Source: DASPKW01 sp038244055
GTDB lineage: Bacteria > Planctomycetota > Phycisphaerae > Tepidisphaerales > Tepidisphaeraceae
Direction: 5' to 3'
NCBI GenBank assembly: GCA_038244055.1
Contig: JBBRTW010000400.1
Span: forward strand, 1-6,884
DNA: 6,884 nucleotides
The translations under genes were made by a program, and so were the position numbers. The first letter of the stretch is position 1; each line of letters starts with the position of its first letter. Under the pieces are notes generated by a model, which was not told the origin of the DNA, ran no database searches, and saw only the letters and a program-made list of their open reading frames with translations. This document shows positions 6,059 to 6,884 of this stretch, piece after piece.

Positions 6059-6673
6059 CTACGTGAAAAAAGTCGCCAGGTCTTCGGGGGTGTTGAGGTT
6101 GAGCCAGGTGGAGGCGGGCCAATCGGATGGGGCGGTGAGGAGGGTGATGGCGGGGTTTTGGGCGAGTTGTTGAACTGAGCGATGGCCCGCCGAGAGACGG
6201 GAGGCGATGAGAGAGGCGTCGCTGCGGCGGAAAGCGGAGGGGAAAGGTTCGATGGGAGAATCAACGCCGGCGGGGCGGAGCATGATGGCGAGGGATTCGG
6301 GGCGGGAGGCGAGTTGGTTGCTGAGCCAGTAGAGTTGGGTGGGGGATACATTGGGCATATCGACCGTCGTAATCACAACGATATCCGTCTCGGCCGATTC
6401 GAGCGCGGTGAGGATGCCTCGAAGCGGACCCAGGCCGGCGACGGGATCGGGGGCTTCGCGGGTGAATAGATGGGAAGCGGGCGGTTTCTCGAAGCCGGGG
6501 GCGGTGATGAGGAGGGTCGGGCCGGGCCAGTTGAAGCGGGTGTGGAGGTATTGGAGGATGGGCAGGCCGGCCAGCGTGAGGCGGGATTTGGGCAGGCCCA
6601 TGCGCGTGCCCGCGCCACCGGCGAGGAGGGCGAGTGTAGTGCGAGAGGGGTTGTCATTCGGCGGATCTTGCAT
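6059..6673 (-). CDS. mobA: MobA-like molybdenum cofactor guanylyltransferase
   Basis: A 204-residue protein, within the usual MobA length. The family attaches GMP from GTP to molybdopterin-Mo in the cytosol, forming the guanine dinucleotide cofactor used by DMSO-reductase-type enzymes. Visible landmarks of the NTP_transf_3 (MobA) fold are LALLAGGAGTRMGLPKSRL (14-32, nucleotide-binding loop with Lys29), DPVAGLGPLRGILTAL (76-91), TTVDMP (102-107, metal-binding Asp105), IEPFPSAFRRS (141-151) and WLNLNTPEDLATF (190-202). The ATG at 6673 is chosen because the 27 codons upstream in frame come from a 9-bp tandem repeat and give a repetitive SFVSFVSFV peptide. No clear ribosome site is seen. No other molybdenum cofactor gene or molybdoenzyme is in view. 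A related nucleotidyltransferase (MocA, CTP-dependent) is the main alternative. The stop lies in a flanking hairpin repeat. Confidence 0.87.
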   Translation of the reverse strand: MQDPPNDNPSRTTLALLAGGAGTRMGLPKSRLTLAGLPILQYLHTRFNWPGPTLLITAPGFEKPPASHLFTREAPDPVAGLGPLRGILTALESAETDIVVITTVDMPNVSPTQLYWLSNQLASRPESLAIMLRPAGVDSPIEPFPSAFRRSDASLIASRLSAGHRSVQQLAQNPAITLLTAPSDWPASTWLNLNTPEDLATFFT

Positions 6674-6721
6674 GGAGCGCGTTTCGTTTGCGACCGCCAA
6701 TTCAATCACAGAGAACACCGA

Positions 6722-6757
6722 GGACACAAAGGACACAAAGGACACAAAGGACACAGA
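6722..6757 (+). repeat. 9-bp tandem repeat GGACACAAA (3 copies plus GGACACAGA)
   Basis: Four consecutive 9-mers at 6722, 6731, 6740 and 6749. The first three are identical and the fourth differs by one base. They lie inside the left arm of the inverted-repeat element, and the opposite arm has no such expansion, so the array appears to have grown in one arm only. Confidence 0.9.
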
Positions 6758-6809
6758 GAAAAACTAAAACAAAAGATGAATTGCGGGTTGATCGATTGTG
6801 ATAAGGACG

Positions 6810-6839
6810 TTCAATTTAATTCAATTCAACTCAATTCAG
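6810..6839 (+). repeat. Six degenerate pentamers (TTCAA type) in the centre of the element
   Basis: TTCAA, TTTAA, TTCAA, TTCAA, CTCAA and TTCAG follow each other without gaps. This AT-rich micro-array lies next to the right arm of the surrounding inverted-repeat element. Confidence 0.8.
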
Positions 6840-6884
6840 TTTTTCTTCCTCCGTGTTCTCCGTGTCCTCTGTGGTGAAATCTTC

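Larger units (their letters stand above)
6705..6880. repeat. AT-richer inverted-repeat element with 9-bp periodicity
   Basis: The left arm (about 6705-6765) reads CACAGAGAACACCGAGG, then GGACACAAA three times and GGACACAGA, ending AGAAAAACT. The right arm (6838-6880), on the opposite strand, reads TTTCACCACAGAGGACACGG, then GAACACGG, ending GAAGAAAAACT. Both arms are built on the same roughly 9-bp unit and end in the same AAAAACT. The centre is clearly AT-richer than the rest of the window. I recall CACAGAGGACACAGAG-type repeats as common intergenic elements in planctomycetes and other phyla. The element lies upstream of the mobA-like gene and presumably includes or displaces its promoter region. 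Confidence 0.75.

Noticed and set aside
6674..6754. Upstream GTG start for the mobA-like gene
   Set aside because: The added peptide (SFVSFVSFV type) is translated from a 9-bp tandem repeat, and MobA proteins normally begin shortly before the LAGG motif, as the ATG at 6673 gives.

Overview
This window looks like a piece of a high-GC bacterial chromosome, most likely from a planctomycete (Planctomycetota). Three things suggest this. A secreted-type protein has an N-terminal motif resembling the LEPR-XLL tag common in that phylum. Short palindromic repeats of the CACGGGCG/CGCCCGTG and CATGGGCA/TGCCCATG kind fill the gaps between genes. Clear Shine-Dalgarno sites are lacking. The assignment rests on recalled family knowledge, not on a search.

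Layout, left to right. Positions 1-2615 (minus strand) hold most of a large predicted exported protein that runs off the left edge. It has a LEPR-like N-terminus, thirteen tandem RTX (hemolysin-type calcium-binding) nonapeptides, a linker, and a C-terminal Beta_propel domain (Pfam PF09826 type). Positions 2616-3321 contain no gene, but carry two different inverted-repeat elements (2958-3082 and 3121-3257). Positions 3322-4350 (plus) encode a multi-pass membrane protein of the flippase-like LPG_synthase_TM/UPF0104 family. Positions 4361-4508 are a four-copy, roughly 40-bp tandem array of palindromes. Positions 4595-5935 (plus) encode a membrane-anchored PQQ-type beta-propeller with a glycine-rich linker that contains an 11-G homopolymer. 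Positions 5936-6058 hold 12-bp tandem repeats and two hairpins between convergent genes. Positions 6059-6673 (minus) encode a MobA-like molybdenum cofactor guanylyltransferase. Positions 6705-6880 are an AT-richer inverted-repeat element built on a 9-bp period, with a pentamer array in its centre.

The four genes do not form an obvious operon or pathway. Three of the four products are predicted to act at or outside the cytoplasmic membrane, and MobA-like is a cytosolic cofactor enzyme. I see no convincing new multi-gene system. The most notable signal is in the intergenic DNA: every complete gap holds short inverted repeats, from at least four unrelated families. One hairpin family occurs at two separate loci with paired, stem-preserving base changes.
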